This document shows positions 10,601 to 21,400 of a stretch of 64,000 nucleotides of DNA, in pieces (within the stretch, counting starts at the first letter, position 1; each line of letters begins with the position of its first letter). The notes beneath the pieces were generated by a model. It was given only the letters and a program-made list of their open reading frames with translations. It was not told the DNA's origin and made no database searches. Made by a program: the position numbers and the translations under genes. Source of the stretch: Colwellia sp. PAMC 20917 (GTDB taxonomy: Bacteria > Pseudomonadota > Gammaproteobacteria > Enterobacterales > Alteromonadaceae); assembly GCF_001767295.1 (NCBI RefSeq), contig NZ_CP014944.1, positions 3,782,001 through 3,846,000 of the forward strand, written 5' to 3'.

Positions 10601-11527
10601 GACGGTGAACCACGAAATAATTTTTTAACTAGAGCGTTAACGTGGAATGAAAACGATATATTAAAAGGAGCACGACACTTAACCATTGGTGGTCGTTATG
10701 TTTACATTATCGCTGATGCAGGCTTAGTTATTTTAGACTTAGATGATCCATTAACACCTAAACATCTTATCACCGTGGCATTAAATAATGGTCACTCTGT
10801 TGCTCAACAATTTAGATACCTGTTTGTCACCGATGATGATGGGTTAAAGGCAATTGATATTACCTCACCACAAAATGCGTTTATTGTTAAAGATAATACC
10901 ATTAAGCTTAAAGATGCTAATCGTGTATTTGTCTCTAGAACGTTTGCTTATGTAGCCGCAGGAAAAGAGGGCTTAGTTATTGTTGATATTAATCAACCTC
11001 AATTGATGAAAACATATCAAATATATAATGCTGAAGGGAAAATAAAAGACGCACAAGATGTTGTTATTGCAACAACAAATGCATCGTTATTTGCTTATGT
11101 TGCTGATGGTGATTCAGGCTTGAAGGTCATACAATTAACTTCACCAGATTCACAGCCCAGATTTTACGGCTTTAGTCCAGACCCTAAACCTGAATTTGTC
11201 TCATGGTATCCGACAACATCAAAGGCTTTATCATTGTCTAGAGGTTTAGAGAGGGATCGTGCTGTTGATGAAACCGGTGGGCAAATTGCAGTATTTAGCC
11301 GATTGGGATCAGGTCCTTTGACTGAAAAAGATATGAAAGGTTTATATTTAGATAAAAAGGGCAAACCGTGGTTTGTTAAAGATATGCTTGATTCTATGGC
11401 GGATAAAACACATTTCGGTGTTGCAACACCGGCTTTAGTTATCCCAAAAAAGCAAGTGTTGCCGAATAACACAATTGAACAACCTGTCGACAAGGTAGTA
11501 TTACCTCCAGCTGAGCATGAGGAATAA
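7640..11527 (+). CDS. Exported decahaem cytochrome c with C-terminal LVIVD propeller
   Basis: 1295 residues with an N-terminal signal sequence (hydrophobic about residues 10-30). Ten CxxCH motifs run from residue 69 to about 787: CLSCH, CTDCH, CGACH, CGSCH, CMSCH, CVDCH twice, CYSCH, CGGCH and CSDCH. Residues of about 870-1170 carry at least five LVIVD-type repeats (GKEGLVVYDVASI, DAGLVILDLDDP, GKEGLVIVDINQP and similar), predicted to fold as a beta-propeller. The haem part suits long-range electron transfer in the periplasm or on the cell surface. The propeller may be a docking or substrate-contact surface. It lies seven bases after the barrel gene and overlaps the next cytochrome gene by 11 bases, so tight co-expression is expected. 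The terminal substrate cannot be read from sequence. Confidence 0.88.
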   Translation: MNCKMTLKHLSLIFCLTGILFTSFSLTSFKVFSSEKHHKVAVDYSFTPPAPKTQTPEQALIKSTGCLSCHTDTDSLSMHASPGVILGCTDCHGGDANITKPFKAKKEDKEYLASLKQAHVLPSYPQDWNFPSSANPKASYTLLNRDAAEYVRFVNPSDLRIAEEACGACHLPTVQAAKRSLMATGAMLFGAASYANNILPFKNYILGEAYTREGEPTAIAGPPIENSEEATKNHGVLPILYPLPTWQNVPPGDIFRVFERGGRNISNVFPETGLPNSLGLLQRIEEPGRPDIKQSNRGPGTGGRISVPLLNAHKTRLNDPLMWFLGTNDNPGDFRTSGCGSCHVVYANDREPRHSGPYAQYGNSGQSQTIDPTIPKNEDGHPLKHVFTRAIPTAQCMSCHMHQPNMFVNTFLGYTMWDYEADAPNMFPKEQRYPTHEEKFKVMETNPEGAAVRGLWSNQTFLRDVWTKNDQMKNTQFADYHGHGWNFRAVFKKDRKGNLLDKENKIVEPDDPKKFDKAVHMSSVHLDVGMHCVDCHYSQDNHGNGHVYGEVAGAVEIDCVDCHGTVSKYPNLKTSGPAAPPGGTDLSLIRNPDGQKRFLWKDDGLYQRSLIWPELEWKLSLLKDVVDPKHKEYNAKAARAKTMEKDPIDQHFGLDVTPEMLAHNNDEMECYSCHQSWTTSCGGCHLPIEANWKTENKHYEGGESRNYASYNPQVVRDQIFMLGRRGKINGGKIAPLRSTSALVLSSTNSNREKIYVQQPPISASGYSSQAMNPHFAHTVRKEETRECSDCHLSEDADNNAIFAQTLGLGTDFIDFIGFHAYVGADKSVEAVQVTEWEEPQAMKGSFLHKYVYPDFYQQHLDNDRELKIGYEHNAGAINCLQLRGEYLFAAAGKEGLVVYDVASIANKGVSQRIITAPTTLLGQDTNIKSANATCVSLVTTQPVAPERNQGDLMRITNQEKPFHPIYNYALITDANEGLILTNIDTLMDGEPRNNFLTRALTWNENDILKGARHLTIGGRYVYIIADAGLVILDLDDPLTPKHLITVALNNGHSVAQQFRYLFVTDDDGLKAIDITSPQNAFIVKDNTIKLKDANRVFVSRTFAYVAAGKEGLVIVDINQPQLMKTYQIYNAEGKIKDAQDVVIATTNASLFAYVADGDSGLKVIQLTSPDSQPRFYGFSPDPKPEFVSWYPTTSKALSLSRGLERDRAVDETGGQIAVFSRLGSGPLTEKDMKGLYLDKKGKPWFVKDMLDSMADKTHFGVATPALVIPKKQVLPNNTIEQPVDKVVLPPAEHEE

Positions 11528-12821
11528 CCCATTGAAAATATTATTATTTAGTATAATTAATTTTTGTATCTTATTTACGATAAGTGCCGCAGAGTTACCT
11601 CAACAAGATAAAAATGTTCATCTTGGAGTCGCAAGTTGCGCTGCGAGTATGTGTCATGGTTCTGTTGTTCCTCGTCAAGGTAGCGATGTATTACAAAATG
11701 AATATATTATCTGGAGTCGTGAAGATGCTCACTCACAAGCTTATCAAACGCTTTTATCAGCAGAGTCAAAAAATATAGCCGCAAAATTGGGACTTGATAA
11801 TGCCGCTAAAGCAGGTATTTGTTTGGATTGTCATAGTGATAATGTTAAAGCAGAATTACAAGGTGAAAAATTTCAGATAAGTGATGGTGTCGGTTGTGAG
11901 TCTTGTCACGGCGGTGCTCAGAACTATATCAGTAGTCATACATCTTCAACGGTAAGCCGAGAATCTACTTTGTCTGACGGATTATTTCCAACAGATAAAC
12001 CTAAACAACGTGCAAGGCTTTGTTTATCTTGCCACTTAGGGAATAAAAATAAACAAGCCACTCACGATATTATGGGGGCCGGTCACCCTAGACTAGCGTT
12101 TGAATTAGACACTTTTGGGATTTTACAACCTTTACACTATGTTGTAGATGAGGACTATAGAACACAAAAATGGTCCGGTGATAGTTATGTAACTTGGGTT
12201 TATGGCCAGCTTGAAGCCAGTAAATCAACGCTAAGGTTAATTGAGAGTAAATTGATCAACAATAATGGGCTATTTCCAGAATTATCTCTGTTTGACTGCC
12301 ACTCTTGCCATCATCCTATGTCTGATCTGAAATGGACAGCAACCAAAGGACAAGGTTTTAAACCGGGCACAGTGCGCTTAAATGATGGGAATTTTAAAAT
12401 GCTGATGGTTATCGCTTCACGTACGGAGCTATTTACGCCATTACATCAACATTTAACTGAGCTACGCAATGGCCTGAATAATAAAAGCCAACTACAATAT
12501 GCTATCGCTAAGGTAATGGAAGATATTGACGCTATTCAAAATGCATTAGAAACACAAAGTTTGAGCCAAAGGCAAGCATCTGCCAGTTTTTTACTAAATA
12601 AAATAGTGACTATAGGAGCAGATGGTGAATTTTCTGATTATATTGCCGCAGAGCAAGCCGTAATGGCGATCGATTTATTATTCGACTTTACCGGTAAAAA
12701 AAGCGTTTTTGCTAGCGCTATTTCTCAGTTATTCGATATAGTTGCGGATGATGAAAAGTACAATGCTCAATTGTTTTCACAAAAGTTAAATGAAATAAAT
12801 AAGCGCATAACCAAAAAATGA
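11517..12821 (+). CDS. Cytochrome c554-like multihaem cytochrome
   Basis: 434 residues with a signal peptide ending near SAAELPQ. One unusual CAASMCH site (CX4CH) lies near residue 41. Four CxxCH sites follow: CLDCH about 102, CESCH about 129, CLSCH about 171 and CHSCH about 261. The order VASCAASMCHG, then GVGCESCHGGA, then AGHPRLAFELD resembles the cytochrome c554/multihaem group that accepts electrons in nitrogen and sulfur pathways. The C-terminal 150 residues lack haem sites and look helical. It is last in the tightly packed cytochrome run; a 105-base gap follows, where a new promoter could lie. Haem attachment at the CX4CH site is an inference. Confidence 0.85.
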   Translation: MRNNPLKILLFSIINFCILFTISAAELPQQDKNVHLGVASCAASMCHGSVVPRQGSDVLQNEYIIWSREDAHSQAYQTLLSAESKNIAAKLGLDNAAKAGICLDCHSDNVKAELQGEKFQISDGVGCESCHGGAQNYISSHTSSTVSRESTLSDGLFPTDKPKQRARLCLSCHLGNKNKQATHDIMGAGHPRLAFELDTFGILQPLHYVVDEDYRTQKWSGDSYVTWVYGQLEASKSTLRLIESKLINNNGLFPELSLFDCHSCHHPMSDLKWTATKGQGFKPGTVRLNDGNFKMLMVIASRTELFTPLHQHLTELRNGLNNKSQLQYAIAKVMEDIDAIQNALETQSLSQRQASASFLLNKIVTIGADGEFSDYIAAEQAVMAIDLLFDFTGKKSVFASAISQLFDIVADDEKYNAQLFSQKLNEINKRITKK

Positions 12822-12926
12822 TATATTACTATTTGTTAACAAAAGTATATTGTTTTTAAATAAGTACTATGGATAAAGTGGCTGATAATATCAGTTAATG
12901 ATTGACGAGATGGAAGAATACAATTA

Positions 12927-14264
12927 ATGAATAACAGCGTAATTAAAATAACAGCGTTTGGCTTGGTGGTTTTTTTTAGCTCGCTAGTTTCTGCGGCGAA
13001 TGACACTGAATTAAGTCAGTTAAAAAAATATTTATTAGAAAAAAATTATAGTCAGGCATACCGTTATTCAGAATCATTAGCAGATGAATTAGCGGGCGAG
13101 TTAGCCTTTGATTTTTTGGCGGGTTTAGCTGCGTTTGGTAGTGAAAATTATCAGGCAGCAGTCTTCGCGTTTGAACGAGTGGTTATCCTAGAACCTACAT
13201 CCTTTAATGGTCGTTATTATTTAGCATTAAGTTATCAAAAAGTGGATAACTTATACGGTGCTATAGTTGAATTGAATACTCTATTAGCAAATGAAACCAT
13301 TAATACGTCACTGACGAATGAGCAAAGAAATCAGATTGAAACTCAGCTGAGTTGGGTCAATAAACAATTAGTTGCTAGAAAACGCAGCTGGTCGCATGAT
13401 ATTGCGCTAAGTGTTGGTTCTGATAGCAATATTAACAGTGGTAGCTCACAAGACGAAATCACCCTAGCGAATGGTACCTTAATTCCCTTGTTCGACTCAT
13501 CAAAAGCAACATCAGATGCTACCTATGCATTGCGCTATCATGTCAATTATCAATACCCATTAAGTCAATATCAAACGCTATTAGTTGATTTGTCTGTACA
13601 AAATAACAGCTATTTTTCTTATGGTGAATATAATCGTCAAATGCTGAATTTATCCGTCAAGTATGAACGACAACTAATGAATGAATCATCATGGTATCTA
13701 GGGGCAAGCACTGTCCCCCTTTGGTTTTCAAGTAATAAGTATCGAAACCAAAATGCTATTAATTTTGGCTGGCAGCAGCTGGTAAACAATAATAACTATG
13801 GTTTTAACACCTCTATAGCGAAGGTTGAGCATTTTGTTTATCAAGACCTAGATTTTTATCACACGCAAATAAATGCTTTTTATCGCATTAAAGCTCAATA
13901 TCAACATACTTTCCTCATTAATTGGTATCAAGATGATAATACAAAGGGGTTAAATCATAACAGTAAAACAGCAGTAGGCGCTTCTTACATAATTAGTTAT
14001 CCCATTTTTAATCACCTTAATGGCAATAGTATGATCATGTTTGAACAGCAAAATTATGAAGCACCAAATCCGCTATTTGATGTTTATAGTGATGCAACAT
14101 TAGCAATTATCTCTAGTGAACTTATTTATACAGGCCTTGAACAGCAAATTTTACAACTACAATTGAGCTATCAAGCTAAAAATCTTGATAGTCATCTATC
14201 CGCGATGAAAATCTATGAATATGACCGCTTAAAAATAAACCTAACATGGAAATATGAATTCTAA
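12927..14264 (+). CDS. TPR-containing outer-membrane barrel protein (Slam/PgaA-like layout)
   Basis: 445 residues. A signal peptide (cleavage near VSAAND) is followed by tetratricopeptide-like helices at about residues 40-140 (YYLALSYQKVDNLYGAIVELN). A beta-strand-rich part runs from about 155 to the C-terminal strand KINLTWKYEF. TPR plus barrel is the layout of Slam-type lipoprotein exporters and of PgaA-type polysaccharide exporters. Two genes downstream is a giant surface-type lipoprotein, so this barrel may export or display it. That link is inference from position. Its stop overlaps the start of the FecR gene (TAATG), implying coupled translation. Confidence 0.7.
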   Translation: MNNSVIKITAFGLVVFFSSLVSAANDTELSQLKKYLLEKNYSQAYRYSESLADELAGELAFDFLAGLAAFGSENYQAAVFAFERVVILEPTSFNGRYYLALSYQKVDNLYGAIVELNTLLANETINTSLTNEQRNQIETQLSWVNKQLVARKRSWSHDIALSVGSDSNINSGSSQDEITLANGTLIPLFDSSKATSDATYALRYHVNYQYPLSQYQTLLVDLSVQNNSYFSYGEYNRQMLNLSVKYERQLMNESSWYLGASTVPLWFSSNKYRNQNAINFGWQQLVNNNNYGFNTSIAKVEHFVYQDLDFYHTQINAFYRIKAQYQHTFLINWYQDDNTKGLNHNSKTAVGASYIISYPIFNHLNGNSMIMFEQQNYEAPNPLFDVYSDATLAIISSELIYTGLEQQILQLQLSYQAKNLDSHLSAMKIYEYDRLKINLTWKYEF

Positions 14265-15481
14265 TGAATATATTAAACGCTATTAAAATTATCATGAACG
14301 TGATGTTTTTTTCTCTATTCATATCCAGTTCAAATGCCGCAGACGAGGTAGGGAAAACCATGATTGCGCGAGGCGAAGTTCAGGCAGGTTCATCTGAACA
14401 AGTCAATAAACGTCCTTTAAAACGACGTTCTTCTATTTTTGAAAATGATATTATTTCCACTGGAGCATCAAGTAAGACACAACTTCGCATGACAGATGGC
14501 AGTATGATTGCGATGAAAGAAAATACCGAATTGGTCATTGCTGAGTATACATATAACAGTGAAAATGGTAAAAATTCGGCAGTTTTAGATTTAGTGCAAG
14601 GAGGATTACGTTCAATTACTGGCGCAATTAAAGCAGAGAAGGGCGATTATAAATTAACAACGCCAATAGGTAGTATTGGTATTCGTGGTACCCACTTTGA
14701 AGTTGAGTTATTAAATGGCACTGTGTGGATTGCCGTTTGGGACGGGGCAATAGATGTGCTATTAAGTACTGGGCTTAAGTCTGGCTCAATGCTGTCCTTA
14801 GGCGTAGGAGAGAATTATTCGTATGCAGCCATTGATAAAGAAGGAGTGGTTACTACCTATATAGAGCCACCACAAATCTTTGAACAAGGTATGAGTTCTA
14901 AAGCCACAGAAATAACTAAAAAATCTACTAATGATGATACTGCTACTAATGATGATACTGCTACAAATGTTGACGTAAAAAGGTCAGCCTATGAAGAAAT
15001 TAACACAGCATTGATCATATCCTCAATAGAAGAGGGCTATACCGAGTTCATCAGTTACGATGAACTTAATTCACTAGCACCTCAAAATACTTATGAATTG
15101 GTGGCCGCTAAACAAGGGACTATCGAATACTCAGCTGCAACGGTCATTTCTGACTATAATTTGTCAAATTTTACAGCGGGTATGGAGATTGACTTTGATA
15201 CTGGGCGCATCTCAAATGGACAATTGTCATTCAATGATGATCGTAGCTCTGATGCGTGGAATGCTGTGTTTAATGGCAATATGCACATTAAAAATGACGC
15301 AGTGTTTTTAGAAGTAGGTATTACCTTTGCTAGCCATGGCAATAATTTAGCTGACGGTATTATCTCAGCAAATTTTATCGATTTTTTTGGCTTAGATGCT
15401 GTCTCTGGAGGTTTCCAGTTACATGAACAAACCGGAGATGTTGAAGTTGATGGTTCTTACTTAATTAGAGCAAAGTACTAG
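14264..15481 (+). CDS. Exported FecR-domain protein
   Basis: 405 residues with a signal peptide (cleavage near SNAADE). Residues 45-175 form a FecR-type beta domain: NDIISTGASSKTQLRMTDGS, then LVQGGLRSITG, then PIGSIGIRGTHFEVE. No cytoplasmic anti-sigma part is visible, so this is the stand-alone exported FecR type common beside surface proteins and CHASE2 cyclases, not an iron-citrate sensor. Near residue 222 a small tandem duplication of 18 bases (positions about 14930-14965) encodes NDDTAT twice. It starts on the stop of the previous gene and lies five bases before the giant lipoprotein, so it is probably a partner in assembling or sensing that protein. Confidence 0.8.
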   Translation: MNILNAIKIIMNVMFFSLFISSSNAADEVGKTMIARGEVQAGSSEQVNKRPLKRRSSIFENDIISTGASSKTQLRMTDGSMIAMKENTELVIAEYTYNSENGKNSAVLDLVQGGLRSITGAIKAEKGDYKLTTPIGSIGIRGTHFEVELLNGTVWIAVWDGAIDVLLSTGLKSGSMLSLGVGENYSYAAIDKEGVVTTYIEPPQIFEQGMSSKATEITKKSTNDDTATNDDTATNVDVKRSAYEEINTALIISSIEEGYTEFISYDELNSLAPQNTYELVAAKQGTIEYSAATVISDYNLSNFTAGMEIDFDTGRISNGQLSFNDDRSSDAWNAVFNGNMHIKNDAVFLEVGITFASHGNNLADGIISANFIDFFGLDAVSGGFQLHEQTGDVEVDGSYLIRAKY

Positions 15482-15486
15482 GCAAT

Positions 15487-18400
15487 ATGATGAAATTATA
15501 TTTGAGAGCGTTATTTATCTTCGGTTTGTTGAGTTTTAATTTAAGCGGTTGTGGTGGAGATACTAGTGAAGATAATACTGAAGTTGTATTGTTACCAGCC
15601 GATTCAGTATTGCTAAGTACAGATATATCTTTCAGTACTGTTCAAGCAAGTTCTTTATCTAAAGTTTCTTTTAATTACAGAACGTCAAAAGTAACAGGGG
15701 CAAGTCAAAGTGCGACAGCCATAATAGATTTACCAGATCAAAGTAAAAACATTATGGGGAATATTCTATTAGCCCTTGATGTAATAGATATAGCAGGAAT
15801 TGAGCAAATATCGTTAGATTTTTCGAATGGAAATCCAGATATCGCTGTATTACAGATCTGTGGTGCGTCTACTGCTAGTTGTCTTAATGATGAATTTAAT
15901 GAGGTTGAAGGTGATAACACCAGTTACCGATTATTCATCAATGGTCTAAATCCGCATGACTATAATTGGCAAAGTGGGCCTAATATTATTAACGTTTGGG
16001 TAGATAACGTTGATGGTGACCGGAGTATTGCTGCCACGTTAAGTATAAATTGGCAAGCGGTAGTTATTGAAAGCACGCAGGCTGAATTTATTAATGTCAT
16101 CCATGATGACAGCACCGGTGCTAACACGGGAGACTTGTCAATTAACTGGTCTGTTTTACCTGACTATCTGTTTTATAATGTATTTATTGCAACAGAACCT
16201 GGCATTAGTAGTGATAATGTAACTTCCTATGAGGGTGGTCAAGCAAGATTGTCATTGGTAGCTAATAATGTTGTTTTTGAGGGAATTGACGCTGATAAAG
16301 AATATTATTTCACTGTCAGTGGCGTTAATGATGGGGGTGAAAGTGCCTTTAGTTTGCAAAAAAGTGTTATTGATCTCTCCAGAGGAGCACCCGTTGTAAA
16401 GGATGATTTTGCGGAACTAAATGAAAATGATAGTATTATTATTAATGTTATAGAAAATGATAGCGATGATTTATCTAGCAAGTTACTCATTATTTCTCAG
16501 CTTAGCAATGGAACAAATGGGCAAGTTTTTGATAATGGTGATGGTAGTGTTACCTATGTACACGATGGTTCAGAAACAACATCAGATCAATTTACTTATA
16601 AAGTAAATGATGGCGAGTTTGACTCTGCCACAGCTACCGTTACCCTAAACATCACCTTGCTTAATGATATCCCATTAGCACAAAATGACTCTGCTAATGT
16701 TGATGAAGGCGGTGTTATCAAAATAGATGTCAGAAATAATGATACAGATGAAGAAAGCTTAATAAACATCTTAACTGTCAGTAATATTAGTCAAGCTAAT
16801 CATGGTGTTGTTTTAAATAATAACGATGGCACCATCACTTATAGCCATGACGGCAGTGAAACCTTATCTGACAGTTTTACTTATACGATTAACGATGGCA
16901 CTGTAGATTCAGCTCCCGCGACGGTATCAATCACGATTACGGCAGTGAACGACACGCCAGTAGCGGCTAACGATGTTGCTAGTGTCAATGAAAACGGTAA
17001 TGTTATTATAGCTTTACGCAGTAATGATAGTGATGCAGAAACGCCCAATGGCGCACTTACGGTTACCAATCTTAGTGTCACCAGTAATGGCACTATCGTG
17101 AATAATAATGACGGAACAGTGACTTATAGCCATGACGGCAGTGAAACCTTATCTGACAGTTTTACTTATACGATTAACGATGGCACTGTAGATTCAGCTC
17201 CCGCGACGGTATCAATCACGATTACGGCAGTGAACGACACGCCAGTAGCGGCTAACGATGTTGCTAGTGTCAATGAAAACGGTAATGTTATTATAGCTTT
17301 ACGCAGTAATGATAGTGATGCAGAAACGCCCAATGGCGCACTTACGGTTACCAATCTTAGTGTCACCAGTAATGGCACTATCGTGAATAATAATGACGGA
17401 ACAGTGACTTATAGCCATGACGGCAGTGAAACCTTATCTGACAGTTTTACTTATACGATTAACGATGGCACTGTAGATTCAGCTCCCGCGACGGTATCAA
17501 TCACGATTACGGCAGTGAACGACACGCCAGTAGCGGCTAACGATGTTGCTAGTGTCAATGAAAACGGTAATGTTATTATAGCTTTACGCAGTAATGATAG
17601 TGATGCAGAAACGCCCAATGGTGCACTTACGGTTACCAATCTTAGTGTCACCAGTAATGGCACCATCGTGAATAATAATGACGGAACAGTGACTTATAGC
17701 CATGACGGCAGTGAAACCTTATCTGACAGTTTTACTTATACGATTAACGATGGCACTGTAGATTCCGCCCCCGCGACGGTATCAATCACGATTACGGCAG
17801 TGAACGACACGCCAGTAGCGGCTAACGATGTTGCTAGTGTCAATGAAAACGGTAATGTTATTATAGCTTTACGCAGTAATGATAGTGATGCAGAAACGCC
17901 CAATGGTGCACTTACGGTTACCAATCTTAGTGTCACCAGTAATGGCACCATCGTGAATAATAATGACGGAACAGTGACTTATAGCCATGACGGCAGTGAA
18001 ACATTATCTGACAGTTTTACTTATACGATTAACGATGGCACTGTAGATTCAGCTCCCGCGACGGTATCAATCACGATTACGGCAGTGAACGACACGCCAG
18101 TAGCGGCTAACGATGTTGCTAGTGTCAATGAAAACGGTAATGTTATTATAGCTTTACGCAGTAATGATAGTGATGCAGAAACGCCCAATGGCGCACTTAC
18201 GGTTACCAATCTTAGTGTCACCAGTAATGGCACTATCGTGAATAATAATGACGGAACAGTGACTTATAGCCATGACGGCAGTGAAACCTTATCTGACAGT
18301 TTTACTTATACGATTAACGATGGCACTGTAGATTCAGCCCCCGCGACGGTATCAATCACGATTACGGCAGTGAACGACACGCCAGTAGCGGCTAACGATG

Positions 18401-21400
18401 TTGCTAGTGTCAATGAAAACGGTAATGTTATTATAGCTTTACGCAGTAATGATAGTGATGCAGAAACGCCCAATGGTGCACTTACGGTTACCAATCTTAG
18501 TGTCACCAGTAATGGCACCATCGTGAATAATAATGACGGAACAGTGACTTATAGCCATGACGGCAGTGAAACCTTATCTGACAGTTTTACTTATACGATT
18601 AACGATGGCACTGTAGATTCAGCTCCCGCGACGGTATCAATCACGATTACGGCAGTGAACGACACGCCAGTAGCGGCTAACGATGTTGCTAGTGTCAATG
18701 AAAACGGTAATGTTATTATAGCTTTACGCAGTAATGATAGTGATGCAGAAACGCCCAATGGCGCACTTACGGTTACCAATCTTAGTGTCACCAGTAATGG
18801 CACTATCGTGAATAATAATGACGGAACAGTGACTTATAGCCATGACGGCAGTGAAACCTTATCTGACAGTTTTACTTATACGATTAACGATGGCACTGTA
18901 GATTCAGCTCCCGCGACGGTATCAATCACGATTACGGCAGTGAACGACACGCCAGTAGCGGCTAACGATGTTGCTAGTGTCAATGAAAACGGTAATGTTA
19001 TTATAGCTTTACGCAGTAATGATAGTGATGCAGAAACGCCCAATGGCGCACTTACGGTTACCAATCTTAGTGTCACCAGTAATGGCACTATCGTGAATAA
19101 TAATGACGGAACAGTGACTTATAGCCATGACGGCAGTGAAACCTTATCTGACAGTTTTACTTATACGATTAACGATGGCACTGTAGATTCAGCTCCCGCG
19201 ACGGTATCAATCACGATTACGGCAGTGAACGACACGCCAGTAGCGGCTAACGATGTTGCTAGTGTCAATGAAAACGGTAATGTTATTATAGCTTTACGCA
19301 GTAATGATAGTGATGCAGAAACGCCCAATGGTGCACTTACGGTTACCAATCTTAGTGTCACCAGTAATGGCACCATCGTGAATAATAATGACGGAACAGT
19401 GACTTATAGCCATGACGGCAGTGAAACCTTATCTGACAGTTTTACTTATACGATTAACGATGGCACTGTAGATTCCGCCCCCGCGACGGTATCAATCACG
19501 ATTACGGCAGTGAACGACACGCCTGCTATCACCTCATCATCAACACTCAATTTAGCTGAAAATACGGCAAACAACACGCTAGTTTACACCGCCACTGCCA
19601 CTGATGCCGAACTAGGAACCATTAGTTGGAGTTTAGTCGATGAGAATAATGTCTTTATTATTAATGGCTCGTCAGGGGCAATTACTATAAATGATAATAG
19701 CGCGTTAGATTATGAAACGTTTATTTCTTATGATTTGCAGTTAATTGCAACAGACGATGGTGTACCCAGACAAGCAGACAATATTTTAGTTACCGTTAGT
19801 TTAAGTGATGTCAATGAAAAACCAACGTTAACGGCAACGCCAAGCTCACAAGTGATTGCTGAAAATGCGCAAGTCAATGATGCAATTACTACTGTAGTTG
19901 CTACAGACCCAGAAAATAGTGCACAAACTTGGACCATTAGCGCAGGTAATGCCGATGGCATTTTTGGTATTGATGGCTCAGGAAATGTCACCATTATTGA
20001 TATTACTAATTTAAATTATGAAGTGACGAATCAATATACCTTAACGGTCAAAGCGGAAGACTCGGGCACACCGACTATTTTTGAAACCCTTGATATTACC
20101 GTCGATGTAAGTGATATCATTGAAAATCAAGAATTAGCACTTGATGCCTTTTTTGGCAATAATGGAGGTAGTTCATTTAATACTTATTCTTATGCCAGTG
20201 ATGACAGTATAGTCAGTACAGTTCGGCAAACGAATGGCAAGTTAGTCTTAGTGGTTAATGTTGATATTCAAGGTGATAAGAACATTGCCAGCATTCGAAT
20301 GAATACCGATGGCTCAGTTGATACCACTTACGGTGATAAGGGGAGAAAAACCTTTATTTTTGCTAACAGCCAAATTGCCAGTAAGGCGGTCTTAGACTCA
20401 TCGGATAATTTATATATTGTAGGCACCGAAACCATTTCAGGCTTTAATCCTTTTGTTATCAAGGTAGATAATACTGGTAATTTAGATACCAGTTTTAATA
20501 CGGATGGTAAGTTTGACTACAGTTTTCTAGACTCAAGCTATGGTCAAGATATTCTAATTCATAGTAATGGTTATATTTATATTGCCTGCGATGGCTACAG
20601 TTCAACGTTTTTTCGAAATTCCCTTAAAATGATCCGTATTGACACTTCTGGAGCCTTGGTTAATTTGAATTCTGATCTTGGCGCGGGTGAATATAACTTA
20701 TTTAATCCACATGACTTTTTTGCGGTTGGTTTAGCTGAACTATCAAGTGGTGAGTTGGTAGTGATAGGTGACGATTATGATGTCGAGATTTCTGAAGGAA
20801 ATTTTAGTGCAGCCGTTTTAAATCAAACAGACTTTACGCAACTAAGTTTAATAGCTGCTACGTTTGATGTTAAACAAGTTGTTACAACGATTGGCAGCTC
20901 TGATGATAAAGTTGAAACCTATTTAAATTTGAATAATGATAGTTTTATTTTTGCTGGGGCATCAAATTATCTGCAAGGTATAAGTGGTCCATTAGAAGCG
21001 ACGTTACTGAAAATTGATGTCACTAATGCATCTATTACGGTAAATTCCAGTTTCGCTACATCAGGTGTTTATACTGCCGATGTTGATGGCAGTAATTCTT
21101 TTGCTTCGTCAATAATAAGTATCGACCTTGATAGCAGTAGCAATATCACTTTTGGCTCAGTGGCAGATATAGGCGAAGGTGGCCCAAATTATCTTATTGA
21201 TCAGTTAACCAATGTGGGGGCAATAAATGGAAGTTTTACTTCCCCCAGCTTTTCGGCTAATTATCCTGTAATGCAGGCAATGCAATTGATTGTCGACCCA
21301 ACTAACGATCACTTTTATTTAGCCAATATAACGGGGCAAGTATTAAGCGATGACATTCTATTTAAACAGTTACTTAATGATGGTACTGAGGTTGCCACAA

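Noticed and set aside
16881-19376. A series of identical minus-strand frames of about 70 codons at 285-base steps.
   Set aside because: They are shadows of the tandem repeat in the giant lipoprotein gene; no ribosome sites or separate signals.
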